Shown: positions 12,416-22,414 of the stretch, in pieces
Layout of the letters: the number at the start of each line of letters is the position of its first letter
How positions within the stretch are numbered: position 1 is the stretch's first letter
Assembly (NCBI GenBank): GCA_036897525.1
Contig: JAYMTJ010000071.1
Span: 1 to 52,315, forward strand
Length of the DNA stretch: 52,315 bases
Reading direction: 5' to 3'
DNA from: Pelargonium x hortorum
Lineage: Eukaryota; Streptophyta; Magnoliopsida; Geraniales; Geraniaceae
Position numbers and translations under genes: made by a program
The notes under the pieces: generated by a model
Told to the model about the DNA's origin: nothing
What the model saw: the letters and a program-made list of their open reading frames with translations, nothing else
Databases searched by the model: none

Positions 12416-15400
12416 AAAAGGCTGTACTTAATGCTACTTTGAGTTCTTCGTTCTACTCTTTTTTAGTTAAAGTGCTAGAAAAGTTACAGTTAGGTTAGTA
12501 TAAAAGCGCCCAGTCCTTTTCGATTAACAAGTCATTTTAGATTTTAGATTCAGTAACCTAAAAAGCTATTAATTAGCACTCTCTATCCCTTTATTATGAC
12601 AATGTTTAGTTTAGTCTAGCTACTCCTGGAATTTCCTTTAAAGCTTCTTTCAAGAATAAGATAACTCATATATTTCCACTCAGGAATTCCTATCCCAGAT
12701 TGCTTACATTAGTTTTGAGTTTGAGAGGCAGTAAGAGGTTTTCCCTTGTTCTTGAGTGCCTTATTAATTATTACCAGCCCTAAATCCTAAAAGAGCTTTC
12801 TCAGTTTGTATATTAGGCTTGGCATTTTTTCTATTATATTAAGAGTAGGGGCTAGGTAACTTTTACTCAATTTTGGGAATTGTTTAGAAGCTGGTTGTAG
12901 TAGCATATGAGAGAAATACGCTTTCTTTATTTAAAAGAAAAGGTAAGTACTCTGAACGTATACTATACGAGGGCCCTTTCTTTAATTAATAGGAAAGACT
13001 TAGAGTTAGTTGTATTTATATAATGGCTTAGGAAATTTCCACAAACAAGGGGAGCCCTTATCTCTATTATTCTATCCTCAAAAAGAAACTTATCCTTATC
13101 TCACGTATCCACTTAACTTACATAAAGGTTCTCAAGCTTCAAAAGAGGAATCTAAATCACTTAGACAAGGATATCGTGAATCAAACAGATTACTCTAGAC
13201 GCAGAGAACTTGTTAGTAGCCTGGAGCTTCAAGAATTGTTAAATCAACCCTGGAAAGAAAAAGAACGGAAATGTAAGGGTTCAAGTCGACAAATCACTAC
13301 ATTTACAAAACCCCCTTTGGATATAGTTACTTTTACCAGAATAAAGCATCCAGATGAACTCATAATTTGAAAAAATAAAGGATATCACTTATACAAATCA
13401 AATCCTCTAAGAGTACCTCCATAGGGAATACTGGAAAATTTGGGAAACTACTACACGATATAGTAATAAAATTATCTTTAAAATTTCAGTGTTCCACAAG
13501 AATAATTTACTTTATTTACTTGAAAGTTTTGCTGTAACTCTTACAAAAGGAGGCGCCGCTGGCTTCTATTTTGTATCCCTATCCGCTTTAAGACCTTTAG
13601 ACATAGTAAAGTAAAATAGCGGAAATTACCTGAAGTCCGATTATAAAGTGTACTTGAATATTCTAAAAAAAAAACTAGGCTCTTCTGGGTTTCAGCGCAA
13701 AAGCTTTAATTCAGGACTTGTTAATCTCTAAACTATTGAAGATCTGTTATCCAAGAGAATTCCCTTAGTTTAGTAGGGTATAAGGGTTCCCTTTTCCTTT
13801 TATAAAGTTATTCTTAGACTTTGTTTGTACCTCTGAAATTATAACTTTCTGCGAGGTTTCTACTTAGTTTTTTTGCATAGGTATGGCTCTTTAAGATCGG
13901 CCTGACAAAACTTATTCATTAGCCCACCAGCCCCTAGTCAAATGTAAGATACATCAAAAAAGTATTCCCCTAACTTTCTCTTGCTTGTTTTAGTCTACTC
14001 TACACGAGTTTATTAATCTAGCTTTCTCCTGATAGTAATGTCCCACATAGCTGTTTGCTCAATTCTAATGTATAATATTAGACCGGAGTCTTAGAAATTT
14101 AGTAACGGAGATTTGTCCGATCCTTATTTTTTGTTGGTTAAAAGTATTGCACCGTTCCTAGAAGTACCCGCGAAGACATATTCCGGAGTTAGTATTAAAA
14201 AGGGGAATTCGCAAAAGTAAAAAGCATTCTCTTCGACAGAATTTTGTGAGAGGCTTTTCAAAATCAAAAGTAATATTATATTTAATATATGGGCAGTCTT
14301 GCAAAGGAGGTTTGTTCTCTATACGCGATTCTTAAATCAAGATTAGCCAACCTTCCTAAAGTAAACTACTTTCCAAAAAAATAAAGGGCTGTATAGAGTT
14401 TTTGAATAATCCCCTTCTCTTTCAATGACTTTTAGACCGTGTATCTAACTTTGGCACTAACCCACTGTTTAACAAACTACAACTATTTTTAACATAGACA
14501 GGGCTTTGGCTAATAGAAGTTACCGGGGTCCGGACAGAGTAAACTTAGAGAAAACCCTAGAGGACACTCTACTATAAAAAAAAGGCAAGAATTGCATTTC
14601 ATTTTCCCGCCAAAGTTAATTTACTAAAGGACTAGATACCAGAATCCAGCTGCCCTGAGTCTTCATTCTGTTTTTTTCCCTTCGAAAATAGACAATATAC
14701 AGATACTTGTTTAACTTTTTTTTTAATACTTACTTAAGCTAGAGTACTTGTGAAAATTCAAGTACCCCCGTTATTAAATTTAAAAAAGACAAATAAATTT
14801 AACCCACACTCCTTGCATGAGTGCTTCGGGGACCTCTCTATAAAAGAAAGAGGGATTCCGGCACCGAAATACTTAGGAATATACAAGCCTAGTTTTTGGT
14901 GCAAGTTAACCTTTAGTTTTTAAAGAGAAACTTTAGTAACAAAGCCGGGAGATCTGATACAAGAAGCCTTTTGCTAATGTAGTAATTAAAAAAGTAAGAG
15001 AACCAGGAGTTACTTATACTTATTTATATAGAGGAGATCCATCCGTGTATGTACTCTCAACCCTCTTAAAAGAAAAGACTAGACCAAAGAAACTAAATAC
15101 TTCAAAGCGAGAGAATTCCTTCTTAAAAACCGTCAGAAAAAGGATCTTTAGAATTATGAATTATTCTTTGTTTAAAGCAGTCCAGCTAAAGTCAAATTGA
15201 AAAGGAGTTCTAGCTATTTCTTCTCTAGCATAGCAAAAGGAAGTAATCTAGAGCAAGGAAGTTCTTTATTCTTTAATTAATAGGTAGCTCTTATTTTGGT
15301 TAAAGGCAAAAGTTTTTTTTCTATAAAGTTTAAGGATTCACGCATTCCAAGAACAAACAATATCTTGCAATAACATTAATAAGAAAACTCTTTTGGTCAA

Positions 15401-15480
15401 TTTGAACCTATGGTTTTGTCAGAACTCTCTACTCTGTATTACCAATGAAAGAAGTTTACTAATATTTCATTATATATACT
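12416..15480. other. Non-coding background with two modest open frames
   Basis: About 3 kb of AT-rich DNA like that to its left. Apart from the open frame at 13032-13370 there is nothing gene-like. At 15391-15412 the minus strand contains CCATAGGTTCAAATTG, which resembles the tRNA-Pro T arm seen at 12.4 kb but lacks the 3' stem strand, so I do not call it. GGGCCC occurs at 12971-12976. Confidence 0.5.
13032..13370 (+). other. Open frame of about 112 codons, probably fortuitous
   Basis: This frame is open from the stop just before 13032 to the stop ending at 13370. There is no ATG near its beginning; a GTG at 13176 would give 64 residues. The translation is hydrophilic in its second half, rich in K, R, E and T, and ends in KHPDELII. 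No known domain, membrane segment or catalytic motif is recognised. A second plus-strand frame (13010-13198) is open over the first half, which shows that this patch is simply poor in stop codons. At this base composition a few frames of this size are expected in 52 kb. It is recorded because it is one of the two longest. Coding is not supported. Confidence 0.12.
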
Positions 15481-16500
15481 CTATTCCACCAATTCTAAGT
15501 TGGGAATTCTCCTAAGTGATTGTGCAAGTACAGTTTAGAGTTGGCCTAGTAGGCTCGGGAGTGGGATAGGACATGCCGGTGAAGTAGGTACTGTAGCTAG
15601 TAGGTTTCTTAAGGAGCTGCCAATCCCTGCGAAAGTCAGTCACTCTGAGGTTCCCAAGCACAACTTAAACCCTATCTTTGACAGCCGAAATAGAATGAAT
15701 ATCCAATCCAATAGCTCTAACTCAACCCAAGCTATGAAGGAATTAAGGATACCGAATACTGTATTAAGAGTAAGAAGTAGTCAGCTGCTTAAGTCATTGA
15801 CTTGGGAATTTAGTGCTTACAGTATACCAGGTGTAGCTGAATAACATAATTCATAATTGGAAACAAGGCATCTCTTTTCTTTTAACAGGTTGTTCTAATG
15901 GAATAAATATACGGGATTAAATCAGTTAATGGCTAAGAAGGCAAGTGCAGCTTGTATTAGTTCTTCTATTGCCAGCCATTATTCCATTCCTTTGCTTGTA
16001 AGCTAGGAAACTTCCCTATTCAGATTTAGGAATCTCAGGGAACATCCATATACTATAGAGTTCCAGGGTGTTGCTCAGTCTTCCAAATTTCCTAGTTGTA
16101 GGCGAAGAGCTGTCTGTACGAAATGGGAAGACTCAGATTTTGAGGTATTAATCTTAATAAAAGTAGAGTCTTTTCCAAGTACAAGTTCTTTAGTAACTCA
16201 AAGAAGCTCCTTCTAATCTAAGGTAAGGGGGCCTTCCATTTCCGCAGTACTCTAATTGAGTTTGTCAATATTCTAACTTTGGGCAGGGCAAGCCTAAATA
16301 AAAACTTCACCCTAAATGAAAATACATTATGACTCTCTATCTTGAGGACTTGTTAGAGAGTTGTTAGGAGATAGTGTTGGGTTTAGAGTCATTGGGTTTA
16401 GCTTCCATGGAATACTTGTGCTAATGAATGTACTGTCGATAGCTAGGGAATGCAAGTCATAGCCGGGTTTCACTATTGAGTCCTACCAAAATGAAAGGTA
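15481..16500. other. Repeat-vocabulary island B, G+C-richer
   Basis: About 1 kb with visibly higher G+C than its flanks and none of their palindromic texture. The words CTAGTAGG, GTAGCTAG and GGAGTGGG are shared with the 19-20.6 kb island. The 19-bp block at 15587-15605 (GGTACTGTAGCTAGTAGGT) matches 19621-19639 with one mismatch. A small tandem GGGTTTAG doublet lies at 16379-16386 and 16394-16401. No open frame of note. It is probably an insertion or recombination product related to the later islands; edges are approximate. Confidence 0.45.
15587..15605 (+). repeat. Dispersed 19-bp repeat shared with 19.6 kb
   Basis: GGTACTGTAGCTAGTAGGT differs at one base from 19621-19639 (GGTACTGTCGCTAGTAGGT), in the same orientation 4 kb away. 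A 19-bp near-match by chance in this window is very unlikely, so the islands share ancestry or exchange sequence. Confidence 0.6.
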
Positions 16501-16862
16501 ATAAAGTAGTAGGAGCTCCTGGAAATTGTTATTATACAAATATATACAAGAAGGTTAAAGGAAAGGAAAATTGACTCCCCAGCCCGTTCGTTCTTGCGAA
16601 AAGTGCCCTTTTATTCGATTAAGTACATGCTAGATCTACCTCAGTTCTTATTTTTGAAGTTGTGGCTCCGGATTCCCGTTTAAAGGTTCTTTATATACCA
16701 GAGCTTTGGCTTGTATTAGGGGTCCTCCGTAGGGACATTTTAGTAAAAAAAGAAGTTTTTATCTAACTGTTTTTTTTAGAAAGGAGTAAGAATAGTAAAA
16801 GTAATGCGTCGCACTGGTTATATCTTTTCCGTACACCCGAAGTGAAAGAGGCTGCTCCTTGA

Positions 16863-16917
16863 GGCGGCTCGAACCTTTGCATGCCTATATTAAAATGAAA
16901 AAGGGATGCTTTGCTAC
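16863..16917 (-). pseudogene. trnQ: Decayed tRNA-Gln gene fragment
   Basis: On the minus strand the stretch GGCATGCAAAGGTTCGA (17 nt) is identical, as far as I can recall, to the end of the variable loop and the T arm of plant mitochondrial tRNA-Gln(UUG). The bases before it (AAAGCATCCCTTTTTC) also follow the D and anticodon arm of that gene (AAGGCATCGGTTTTTG) with a few changes. The anticodon UUG is gone, extra A/T bases lengthen the anticodon region, the T-stem 3' strand no longer pairs, and neither acceptor strand is recognisable. It is a relic. Together with the Lys relic it is the main evidence for a plant-type mitochondrial origin. The match relies on memory of the reference sequence. 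Confidence 0.5.
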
Positions 16918-18993
16918 TTCATCATAATGAAAAATAGAAATTTCTGGTCGAGACCTGAACAATATTAGCTTAGATTACTAAAATGACCTTGTCATTTCAT
17001 TTTTAAGGGACAGGTTAAGAGTTAAGGGTTTGATCAATTAGATTGCATTCCTTATAATTCGGATACCCATTACAAAGCATTCGTTCTAGTACGTACTGAA
17101 AACTAATATGCCCCCTATATAGGACAAGTAGTAGCTATCCCTGGTATATCGCCCCATCCCGTGTAATTACATCTCGTAAATATTAGCAGACAAGAGTCCA
17201 TCTAACGAAAAGAATAGGAAGGACTCAGTCATTCCTAAACAATCAAGGGACCCAATCTATGTATCCTTTTCATGTACTAACTCCGACGGAGAAAAATCTT
17301 CTTATTAGTTCTCTTCTCTTCTTTAAATATTAGTTCAAAAACTTTAACTTTTAATAACGAACTCATTTTAGTCGTACGGAAAAAAATGCTTATACTATGT
17401 TAGTGTTAGTAGAGTTTCATTATATGTTCATAACTAAGTGATGGCAACCCATCCACTAGGCATCTTCGTAAGCAGGGGCGGCTACAGCTAAGTTTTAAAG
17501 ATAGGACTCAGAAAGTCGGGGTAAGTAAGTTTACAGCGCTTTTATTTATATTAGCTCAGCTCATTTAGTTTACTCGGTAGGCGGTTATTTAGCAGCCAAA
17601 AAACAGAGATATCTAAGTATACAGCTTTACCAATATCCATTCAGAAAAAAAACTCTAGTTTTAGGGATCGAATTTATGGAATAGGCTATCTTCTTAAGTA
17701 AGGACAGGAGCGCTCGCTTTTCTGCCAGCAAGTTCTATCTAAAAAGGATTCCTTATAGCTTACATAATGAAAAAGTTACCAAGTATAACTAGTAAAAGAG
17801 TCCATAAGAAAAGATTAAGTACTTATTTAGGGGTTTTTCGTGACAGTTGGTTATCCCCTTAACAGGACAGGCAATGAGAAAGGAATAATTTACATTAGAT
17901 CTTTGTGTTTTAACATGGATTCCTTTTTTTTCCTACTCAGCTGTATTGTCTTAAGTTGATAGTATCCAGTATCTGATAACAAGGGTTTGCTTATTTTCCT
18001 CATTACTTGTTTAGTATCTCTAGTTTTAACAGATGGAAGTGTTAATAAATAGGCTCTGCGTTTTCCAGGTATTTTGGATATTTAAAGAGAAGTATAAATC
18101 TGATACAAACTCCCCAGAAATTAGACTCTAACGCGAGTCCTACTAGCAAAAAACTTATATGGTGTCCTCTAGAAGGGGCACTTCACGATCTCCTACAGGA
18201 CTTTAGTAATATAAAGTTTAGCAGTATATCTTAACACCTAAATTCACTCTCTAACTAAGGTACACGCTCCTACATTTAGGTTCCTAACCTATCCGCTTAA
18301 TGGATTCCCCTCACTTAGCTCCCGACTCATAATACCATACCATCCTTGAAAGTTAGCAGTCGAAAGTCAAGTAGGCCAAAGAATGCTATCTTAACTCAAG
18401 GAAAGATGGCAAGTATATTATATTAATAGGGTCCCTAACTCTAGCTCTAGATTTTATCTTAGTCCTATTTAACCCGCTTTTCTACCTCAAGTAAATACCC
18501 TGGCTTTTGGTGGGATTGTAAGAATGAAAGATTCCAAAGTCCGAATACTAGAAATTCACTGCTCTAGATATGGGAGTTCCCTATATTAACAAAGTACAGA
18601 AATTCCCGCCAGGACTAGGTTGGGACTTAAAGTATAGAAACTCCTCGAATAGAATCTAGGCAATTGCACCTCTTTTATATTAAAGTTATAGAGTTAGGTT
18701 CAAGAGTAAACGAGCTCGCGCAGATAAGGTGTATTGTTACTTCACTAAGAAACGAGAGTTCCTTCAGAGAGAGGCATCCCCCCTTTTTTTAATAGTTGGA
18801 GTTTGGAGGGTATTTATTTAAGTTAGTACAATTCTAACATGTCATGGAGGGTTGTTTTAGGTGAAAAAAGGGTTTTCCTTTACTGTCATTAGAATTGGTT
18901 ATCCTTTCCCGGCTATTACTTAAGGGAATATCAAGCAAGAAGACAAATCCCAGCTATACAAGATAACCTATTCTCTACAATACCGTCAATTGA

Positions 18994-19015
18994 CTGGAAT
19001 TCCATGAGTTGGTTT
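18994..19015 (+). repeat. Dispersed block shared with 40.4 kb
   Basis: CTGGAATTCCATG followed by AGTTGGTTT recurs at 40428-40451 as the same 13-mer followed by TAGTTAGGTTT. It sits exactly where the background gives way to the 19-kb island and carries its own palindrome TGGAATTCCA. It could mark an exchange point between islands. Confidence 0.5.
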
Positions 19016-19123
19016 ACATAATCCTAAACCCAAACTAAGGTACACTCTCCTTATTCCTTCGATCTCTAATAAGCCAACCGAACTCCTCATCCTTAGAACA
19101 CATCCTATAAACTCTACCTCCTC

Positions 19124-19134
19124 CTCATCCGAAC
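19124..19134 (+). repeat. Short direct repeat, copy 1
   Basis: CTCATCCGAAC followed after about 12 bases by CTTGAAAG. The same 11-mer with similar spacing to CTTGAAAG occurs at 19874-19884. The intervening bases differ, so copies are old or were reassembled from smaller pieces. Confidence 0.5.
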
Positions 19135-19620
19135 ACTATCTCCTTGAAAGGTTAATATCTTGTATTAGGAAATCGAGACTAACTGTCAGGATACTCATTA
19201 ATCAGTCCCTCACCTGTAATCCCCTTAACCGTCACCCGTCATCCTGTCATCCCTTCTTCTTAGAACCCTACTTACCACTCATGTACGACAATCCATCCCT
19301 ACTTTCCACCTCCCAACTATGATCTCTAACTAAACTACCAACACTCTCCTCTCATGCCTAAAACCTAAACCTAGGAAGATTCTAGGTCAATGATGTCGAC
19401 TTCTTGTCAACTCAACGTTGTACTGTCGGTGTGGTTAGCTATGGACCGAGGCTTGGTAGGTGAGTTCTATCAAGACAGGTGCTCGCTGGAAGGGGAGAAC
19501 TGTTAATGGAATGCTCGGTACTGTCATGGATGGAAGTATGTACACAGTAACGGAGAGCAGAGTCAGTGCAAGAGAGATGGAATGACCTGTACTGCTAAAG
19601 GAAGATGGTTAATGTTGGTG

Positions 19621-19639
19621 GGTACTGTCGCTAGTAGGT
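19621..19639 (+). repeat. Dispersed 19-bp repeat shared with 15.6 kb
   Basis: One mismatch to 15587-15605. It lies in the G-rich half of island C, in the same orientation as the other copy. Confidence 0.6.
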
Positions 19640-19873
19640 GATGTGATGGATCGACATGAGGAGTGACGGAGCTGATCGTCAGTCTAGCTAAGGAGGAGTT
19701 GATGGAGAGCTGGTAGTAGGCGAAGAATGTACTGTTAATGGAAATAGGTATATGTGATGTCGGTAGTGGTATTAGGTGAAAGATGGGGAACTGTTAGCAG
19801 CATCTGATGGTACAAGTCATGAGTCAGTGATGCTAGCAAATGTTATAGTCGGTAAAGGAGTTCTTCCTTCCAT

Positions 19874-19884
19874 CTCATCCGAAC
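19874..19884 (+). repeat. Short direct repeat, copy 2
   Basis: Partner of 19124-19134. It lies in the brief C-rich patch that interrupts the G-rich arm, as expected if a block from the C-rich arm had been inserted there. Confidence 0.5.
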
Positions 19885-20134
19885 GAAACCACTTGAAAGA
19901 AATTCTCATCCTTATAAGCCAACCTACAAACCTCTCTCTAGCTAACTGACCAATGTCAACATTGTTGGCTCTTGCTAGTGTAGCTGATGGAGGTGAGACT
20001 AGTAGGTACACAGTCAGTAATGTAGGTCAAGCAAGTAGGATGGAACAGGTACACTGACTAGGGAGTGGATGAGGAATATGCCATGGTACTGTCAGTACTG
20101 TTGTTAGCAACACCGGCTAAGAAGGAATGAAAGT

Positions 20135-20147
20135 ACACTAACGCAAG
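20135..20147 (+). repeat. Inverted repeat arm (partner at 20944-20956)
   Basis: ACACTAACGCAAG in the G-rich half is the exact reverse complement of CTTGCGTTAGTGT at 20944-20956 in the C-rich part. A 13-bp match in inverted orientation 0.8 kb apart supports the view that the skew flips reflect inverted copies. Confidence 0.55.
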
Positions 20148-20212
20148 AGACAGGGATAGAGAAGGGTTTCTAAGTAGGATGTCGGGTAGAGAAGTGGCCT
20201 GAGACTGGGACT

Positions 20213-20227
20213 GCTATTGACCACCTT
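20213..20227 (+). repeat. Direct repeat shared with 21069-21083
   Basis: GCTATTGACCACCTT recurs with one mismatch (GCTATTGGCCACCTT) at 21069-21083 and is followed in both cases by an AAG-containing word. It links islands C and C2. Confidence 0.5.
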
Positions 20228-20277
20228 CCAAGAGCAAGTGGCTTAAGTAGAGGATTATGGGAAGAAGAGTTAGAGTA

Positions 20278-20297
20278 GGGTTGGTTAGTTAGGTTGG
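20278..20297 (+). other. Possible two-tier G-quadruplex motif
   Basis: Within GGGTTGGTTAGTTAGGTTGG four G runs of at least two are separated by short T/A loops. Two-tetrad quadruplexes are weak, and this arises in a generally G-rich, T-rich patch, so it is a candidate only. Confidence 0.25.
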
Positions 20298-20338
20298 CTT
20301 TTAGACTGGGCTTGATAGAGAAGAGAAGGTGTATAAGG

Positions 20339-20351
20339 TTTCAAGGAGAGT
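20339..20351 (+). repeat. 13-mer shared with 32.5 kb
   Basis: TTTCAAGGAGAGT is exact here and at 32538-32550. A related reverse-complement form (CTCCTTGAAAGG) is in the C-rich arm near 19141. It shows that the small G-rich patch at 32.5 kb belongs to the same family. Confidence 0.5.
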
Positions 20352-20943
20352 GGGTCCTTCATTCACCGAACTTGAACAGGTATGGTATGAAAGGTTGACT
20401 TAGAGAAGGTTATTAGGTTAGGATGGCTAGGTGAGATTGTTAGGAGAGGTTTAGGGATTGTTGTTGGTTAGGTCCTAGGGAAGACTGAGAAGGGAAGCGA
20501 GTGTTCCATAGTAGGCTGGCTTTCAAGGAGTAGTTCCTAGGTTTCAAGAACAGGACCTGCTAGAGAGGGTTTAGCAGCAAGGAGTTTCTGAGTTTGTAGG
20601 TTACTAAGAGAGTACATTAAATAGGAGGAACTCTATTCTTAATGATCCATCTTAGCATGCTCTTTACAGTCTTAGGTTAGAACTTACCTACCTTCATTAA
20701 CAGGGGCTTGGACTGGTATGGACAGCTAGACCTCCATCGACAGGTCCTATACCGACAGCAATACCGACTAGGGTTTCATTAACAGCATGACTAGCTAGAG
20801 TGAACCTTCACCAGCACCTATACCAACAACTGTATCTATTCAACCTACACCTATTCAACTTCCTTCCAACCATGATCTATTCCTACAGTACCCTCAACAG
20901 TTCCTACACTTACTCTTGCTGACTGGTACCGCTATTGACTGAG

Positions 20944-20956
20944 CTTGCGTTAGTGT
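20944..20956 (-). repeat. Inverted repeat arm (partner at 20135-20147)
   Basis: The plus strand reads CTTGCGTTAGTGT, exact reverse complement of the partner. See that entry. Confidence 0.55.
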
Positions 20957-21068
20957 TCCATCCACCTTCTTTCACCTTCTTTGCGATCATTCTACTATAT
21001 GGATTAGGAAGTTGTTGTATCCTTTCAGTTGAGATCTTACACTAACCTATGTATTAGCATTCTCAACA

Positions 21069-21083
21069 GCTATTGGCCACCTT
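21069..21083 (+). repeat. Direct repeat, partner of 20213-20227
   Basis: GCTATTGGCCACCTT, one base different from the copy 0.86 kb upstream. Confidence 0.5.
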
Positions 21084-21572
21084 AGAAGTCACCCTCTTTA
21101 TGGACTTAGGAATACGTAATGAATCTACTTACAGTTTCAATACTAACGCATTGCCTAATAAGACTGTTCATTGCTTAGTTCGCTGACACAGTTGATGGAT
21201 TAGGAAGTCTTTCTTAATAAATAGACTGACTGGTTAAGATATTATCTATTCCTAACACCTTCCTGCGTTGATAGTAACCTTCTTTGACAGCTTTCAAAGG
21301 ACATTCGCGAAGGATCAATAGGTCAGTCCTGTTTCCTAGCTAGGCTGGGTTTACCTTGAGACCTTTTGCAAGCTTCACAGCATCAAATGAAAGTGCTTAC
21401 AACAGAACAAATAGCTACAATTCTGAAAGCTATGCTACAAGGAAGATAAGAAGAAACCATAATTTCCATTAAGAGTTAGGATTAACAGCTTTGCCTGCTT
21501 ACTACAAGCTTACAAGATTCGAGTTAGGTTAGGAAGATAAGGTGGAAATAGAATCATCTGTCTTAAACACCT

Positions 21573-21611
21573 CTAGCAACACCTTCTATCCCATAAGAAC
21601 CAGAATCCGTG
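21573..21611 (+). repeat. 39-bp dispersed repeat, copy in C2
   Basis: This starts CTAGCAACACC and continues through TATCCCATAAGAACC to GAATC. The same order of words occurs at 41920-41958, about 20 kb away, with roughly 85% identity by eye. A third partial copy, TAGCAACACCCGC at 21622-21634, follows directly and is identical to 41921-41933. The tandem partial copy suggests local duplication of the block. Confidence 0.65.
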
Positions 21612-22402
21612 AGACTCCTTGTAGCAACACCCGCGAAACCTGATAGATCGGAATAAAGCTCTACGCCGGAAAGCTATTCTTCTACAACTATAACAAAGTG
21701 CTCCAATTAGAGACTTTCTATCCTAAGGGTCTAAGCTTGCTTAGACTGTCCTCTAAAAGCTACACAGGCTTTCGACAGCTAAGATGTTGATAGAGCTAGA
21801 GGTTGTTAGGTTAAAGCAAAAGAACTTGTCCAGGTTAGACAGGTTATCCATATACTGGAGAATCGTAAAATACGGAATAACATCTCAGCGATACCTTCAC
21901 CGGAATTCAATTAGTTAAAGAAAGAGTTAGATAATCTGGTTTATGTTATTACCGTAAATCCCATTAGAGCTACAAGAATACAAAATCCTGGATAGAATAA
22001 GGAGGCCTCTGCTTTCGCTGGAAACAAACCGTTGAAAGAGCTTGCTTACACAGGGTTAGAACTAAAGAGAGGTTTTAAGGTACCTAAGAAGACAAGTATA
22101 GAATAAGTTTCTGTTATCCACAGATCAGAGAGAGACTAAACTATCTAGTCTAGAAAGACTAGGAATGAAGATACACTTTTACCAAGAAACCAGGAATACA
22201 AAATCGTGGACTCCTTGACCTTATATGTCAGCCTGCTTCCAAGCACAAGAGAACTCAAACAAAATAAGGATTCTCAGTATTCCTTCCTTTCCTGTCTCTG
22301 AGCTGGGCTTGCTTACAAGGGTTAGTACAACAAGAAACAGCTTTCACTGTCTTAGGCTAGCAGCACTTGGTTTGGCTTGCTATACAGAATGTTGAGCTAC
22401 AT

Positions 22403-22414
22403 GAATACATTATC
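22403..22414 (+). repeat. Dispersed 12-mer GAATACATTATC, copy 1
   Basis: Exact copies lie at 39307-39318, 40866-40877 and 49548-49559, all in the same orientation and all in island-type DNA. Much less than one chance copy would be expected, so this word marks the family. Confidence 0.55.

Larger units (their letters stand above)
16501..19019. other. AT-rich non-coding background
   Basis: No gene apart from the tRNA-Gln relic at 16863-16917. At 17545-17600 there are tRNA-like words (TAGCTCAGCT, CGGTAGGCGG) with no convincing fold. The segment 18247-18370 is C-rich and contains AACTAAGGTACACGCTCC, which recurs nearly unchanged at the start of the 19-kb island (about 19034-19046), so island-type blocks begin before the island proper. 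Open frames are short. Confidence 0.5.
19020..20640. repeat. Island C: shuffled repeat blocks with strand-skew flips
   Basis: The plus strand is strongly C-rich at about 19030-19385 (26 C to 5 G in 19201-19260), G-rich at 19390-19850 (20 G to 6 C in 19561-19620), C-rich again at 19855-19950, then G-rich to about 20600. Blocks recur within it. CTCATCCGAAC lies at 19124-19134 and 19874-19884, both followed by TTGAAAG. ATAAGCCAACC occurs near 19071 and 19912. The reverse complements GGTTGGCTT and GGATGAGG appear in the G-rich part near 20292 and 20066. The flips are therefore inverted copies of one repeat family, not a coding-strand change. No frame exceeds 64 codons. Origin unknown; recombination among short inverted repeats fits. 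Confidence 0.6.

Noticed and set aside
15391-15412. Second Pro-type T arm on the minus strand
   Set aside because: Only the 5' half of the T arm (CCATAGGTTCAAAT) is present; the pairing strand and the rest of a tRNA are absent.
17545-17600. tRNA-Phe-like D arm (TAGCTCAGCT, CGGTAGG)
   Set aside because: No anticodon or T arm follows at usable distance.
20160-20480. Telomere-like or minisatellite G-rich array
   Set aside because: Words such as TTAGG and GGTTAG recur, but with no regular period or constant unit.
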